Origin: an uncultured Gemmatimonadota bacterium
Lineage (GTDB): Bacteria > Gemmatimonadota > Gemmatimonadetes > Gemmatimonadales > Gemmatimonadaceae
Length of the DNA: 6,667 nt
Direction of reading: 5' to 3'
Assembly: GCA_946887155.1 (NCBI GenBank)
Contig: CAMPKM010000169.1
Coordinates: 1-6,667, forward strand
Part shown: piece after piece, positions 6,370 through 6,667 of the stretch
Layout of the letters: each line of letters begins with the position of its first letter
How positions within the stretch are numbered: the first letter of the stretch is position 1
Translations under genes and position numbers: made by a program
Notes under the pieces: generated by a model
What the model was told of the DNA's origin: nothing
Databases searched by the model: none
The model's input: only the letters and a program-made list of their open reading frames with translations

Positions 6370-6431
6370 CCAGGCAGCCACACCAGGATGACCACGACGC
6401 TGGGCAGGAGCGCGGACGGTGATCGGAGCAT
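6366..6431 (-). CDS. Possible 21-residue leader ORF overlapping the cyclotransferase start
   Basis: ATG at 6431 (minus) opens a 21-codon frame, MLRSPSALLPSVVVILVWLPG, ending in TGA at 6368-6366. The TGA sits in the ATGA of the cyclotransferase start, a classic coupling overlap. The peptide is hydrophobic from residue 8 on. There is no Shine-Dalgarno before it, and short open frames arise by chance in GC-rich DNA, so this is a candidate only. Confidence 0.2.
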   Translation of the reverse strand: MLRSPSALLPSVVVILVWLPG

Positions 6432-6446
6432 GATCGAGCACAACGT

Positions 6447-6475
6447 TGGTTAGCCATGAAACCGGCGCTGGTCAA
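6447..6475 (-). promoter_or_regulatory. Candidate promoter of the cyclotransferase operon
   Basis: On the minus strand TTGACC (6475-6470, 5 of 6 to TTGACA) is followed after 17 nt by TAACCA (6452-6447), a poor -10. Transcription would start near 6440, about 70 nt before the preferred cyclotransferase ATG. The -35 is convincing, the -10 is not. The 17-bp repeat array begins 20 bp further upstream. Confidence 0.3.
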
Positions 6476-6494
6476 TGCCGGGGCTCGGCGGGGG

Positions 6495-6647
6495 GAAGTG
6501 CCAAAGGGCGCGAACTGCCAAGGGGCGCGAACTGCCGAAGGGCGCAGACTGCCGAAGGGCGCAAACTGCCGAAGCGCGCAAACTGCCGAAGCGCGCGAAC
6601 TGCCGAAGGGCGCGAACTGCCGAAGGGCGCAGACAGCCGATAGGGGC
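6495..6647. repeat. 17-bp tandem repeat (minisatellite), nine units
   Basis: Consensus GAACTGCCGAAGGGCGC. Units begin at 6495, 6512, 6529, 6546, 6563, 6580, 6597, 6614 and 6631. The first differs slightly, the last is degenerate, and the middle ones are near-identical. Adjacent units share variants: AAACTGCCGAAGCGCGC occurs twice in a row, then the consensus twice in a row, as expected from stepwise unit duplication. There are no spacers, so it is not a CRISPR array. Seventeen is not a multiple of three; the open frame across it on the plus strand simply repeats itself and looks non-coding. It lies upstream of the minus-strand cyclotransferase operon. Confidence 0.95.
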
Positions 6648-6667
6648 GTACTTACGACTGGGGGGGT

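Larger units (their letters stand above)
6370..6667. other. Non-coding region upstream of the cyclotransferase operon
   Basis: 298 bp without a convincing gene. It contains the candidate promoter and leader ORF near 6370-6475, a GC-rich stretch at 6476-6494, the 17-bp repeat array, and 20 bp of unique sequence at the right edge ending in a run of G. Nothing else is recognisable. Confidence 0.6.

Noticed and set aside
6446..6643. A 65-codon open frame on the plus strand across the 17-bp array
   Set aside because: The product is only the translated repeat (RELPKG/ANCR-type), with no ribosome binding site or family resemblance.
6495..6647. CRISPR array
   Set aside because: The 17-bp units are directly abutting with no unique spacers, and no cas gene is near.

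Overview
The window is GC-rich with short intergenic gaps. It carries several secreted or lipid-anchored proteins whose signal peptides end in A-Q or a lipobox. This mix (secreted M28 peptidase with a PA-like insert, secreted 6-bladed beta-propeller with an 'IGRNGSGPQEY' turn, DinB protein, plant-type glutamine cyclotransferase) resembles Gemmatimonadota or a related GC-rich Gram-negative phylum. That assignment rests on gene style only; no rRNA or marker gene is present.

Layout, left to right. (a) 1-54: a 7-bp tandem array (CGGGAAT, about 7.7 copies) touching the window edge; the 3' end of a minus-strand gene runs into it. (b) 560-1, minus, partial: a secreted protein with an FWVGEW motif (DUF1579-like). 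Its reading frame enters the 7-bp array with no stop. (c) 906-568, minus: a small two-helix membrane protein just upstream of (b) and probably translationally coupled to it. (d) 907-1085: a divergent intergenic region with a TACTAT/ATAGTA inverted repeat just upstream of (e). (e) 1086-2204, plus: a secreted 6-bladed beta-propeller protein. (f) 2298-3827, plus: a secreted zinc M28 aminopeptidase with all metal ligands present, preceded by an extended -10 promoter candidate. (g) 6369-3834, minus: four closely spaced genes (glutamine cyclotransferase lipoprotein, class I methyltransferase, DUF1089/glycolipid-binding protein, DinB protein) with gaps of 32, 33 and 26 bp, likely one operon. It converges on the M28 gene with 6 bp between stops. 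(h) 6370-6667: the upstream region of that operon, with a candidate promoter, a possible 21-residue leader ORF, and a 17-bp minisatellite of nine units.

I see no mobile element, CRISPR array, RNA gene, toxin-antitoxin pair or defence island. The coding content is ordinary secreted or periplasmic housekeeping and accessory functions. The notable signals are non-coding or structural. One is a heptanucleotide array, with a G-quadruplex pattern, that is open in every frame and extends a protein. The other is a 17-bp variable-number-type array close to an operon promoter. How the four operon genes work together cannot be read from the sequence: cyclotransferase and propeller/peptidase act outside the cytoplasm, while methyltransferase, DUF1089 and DinB appear cytoplasmic.
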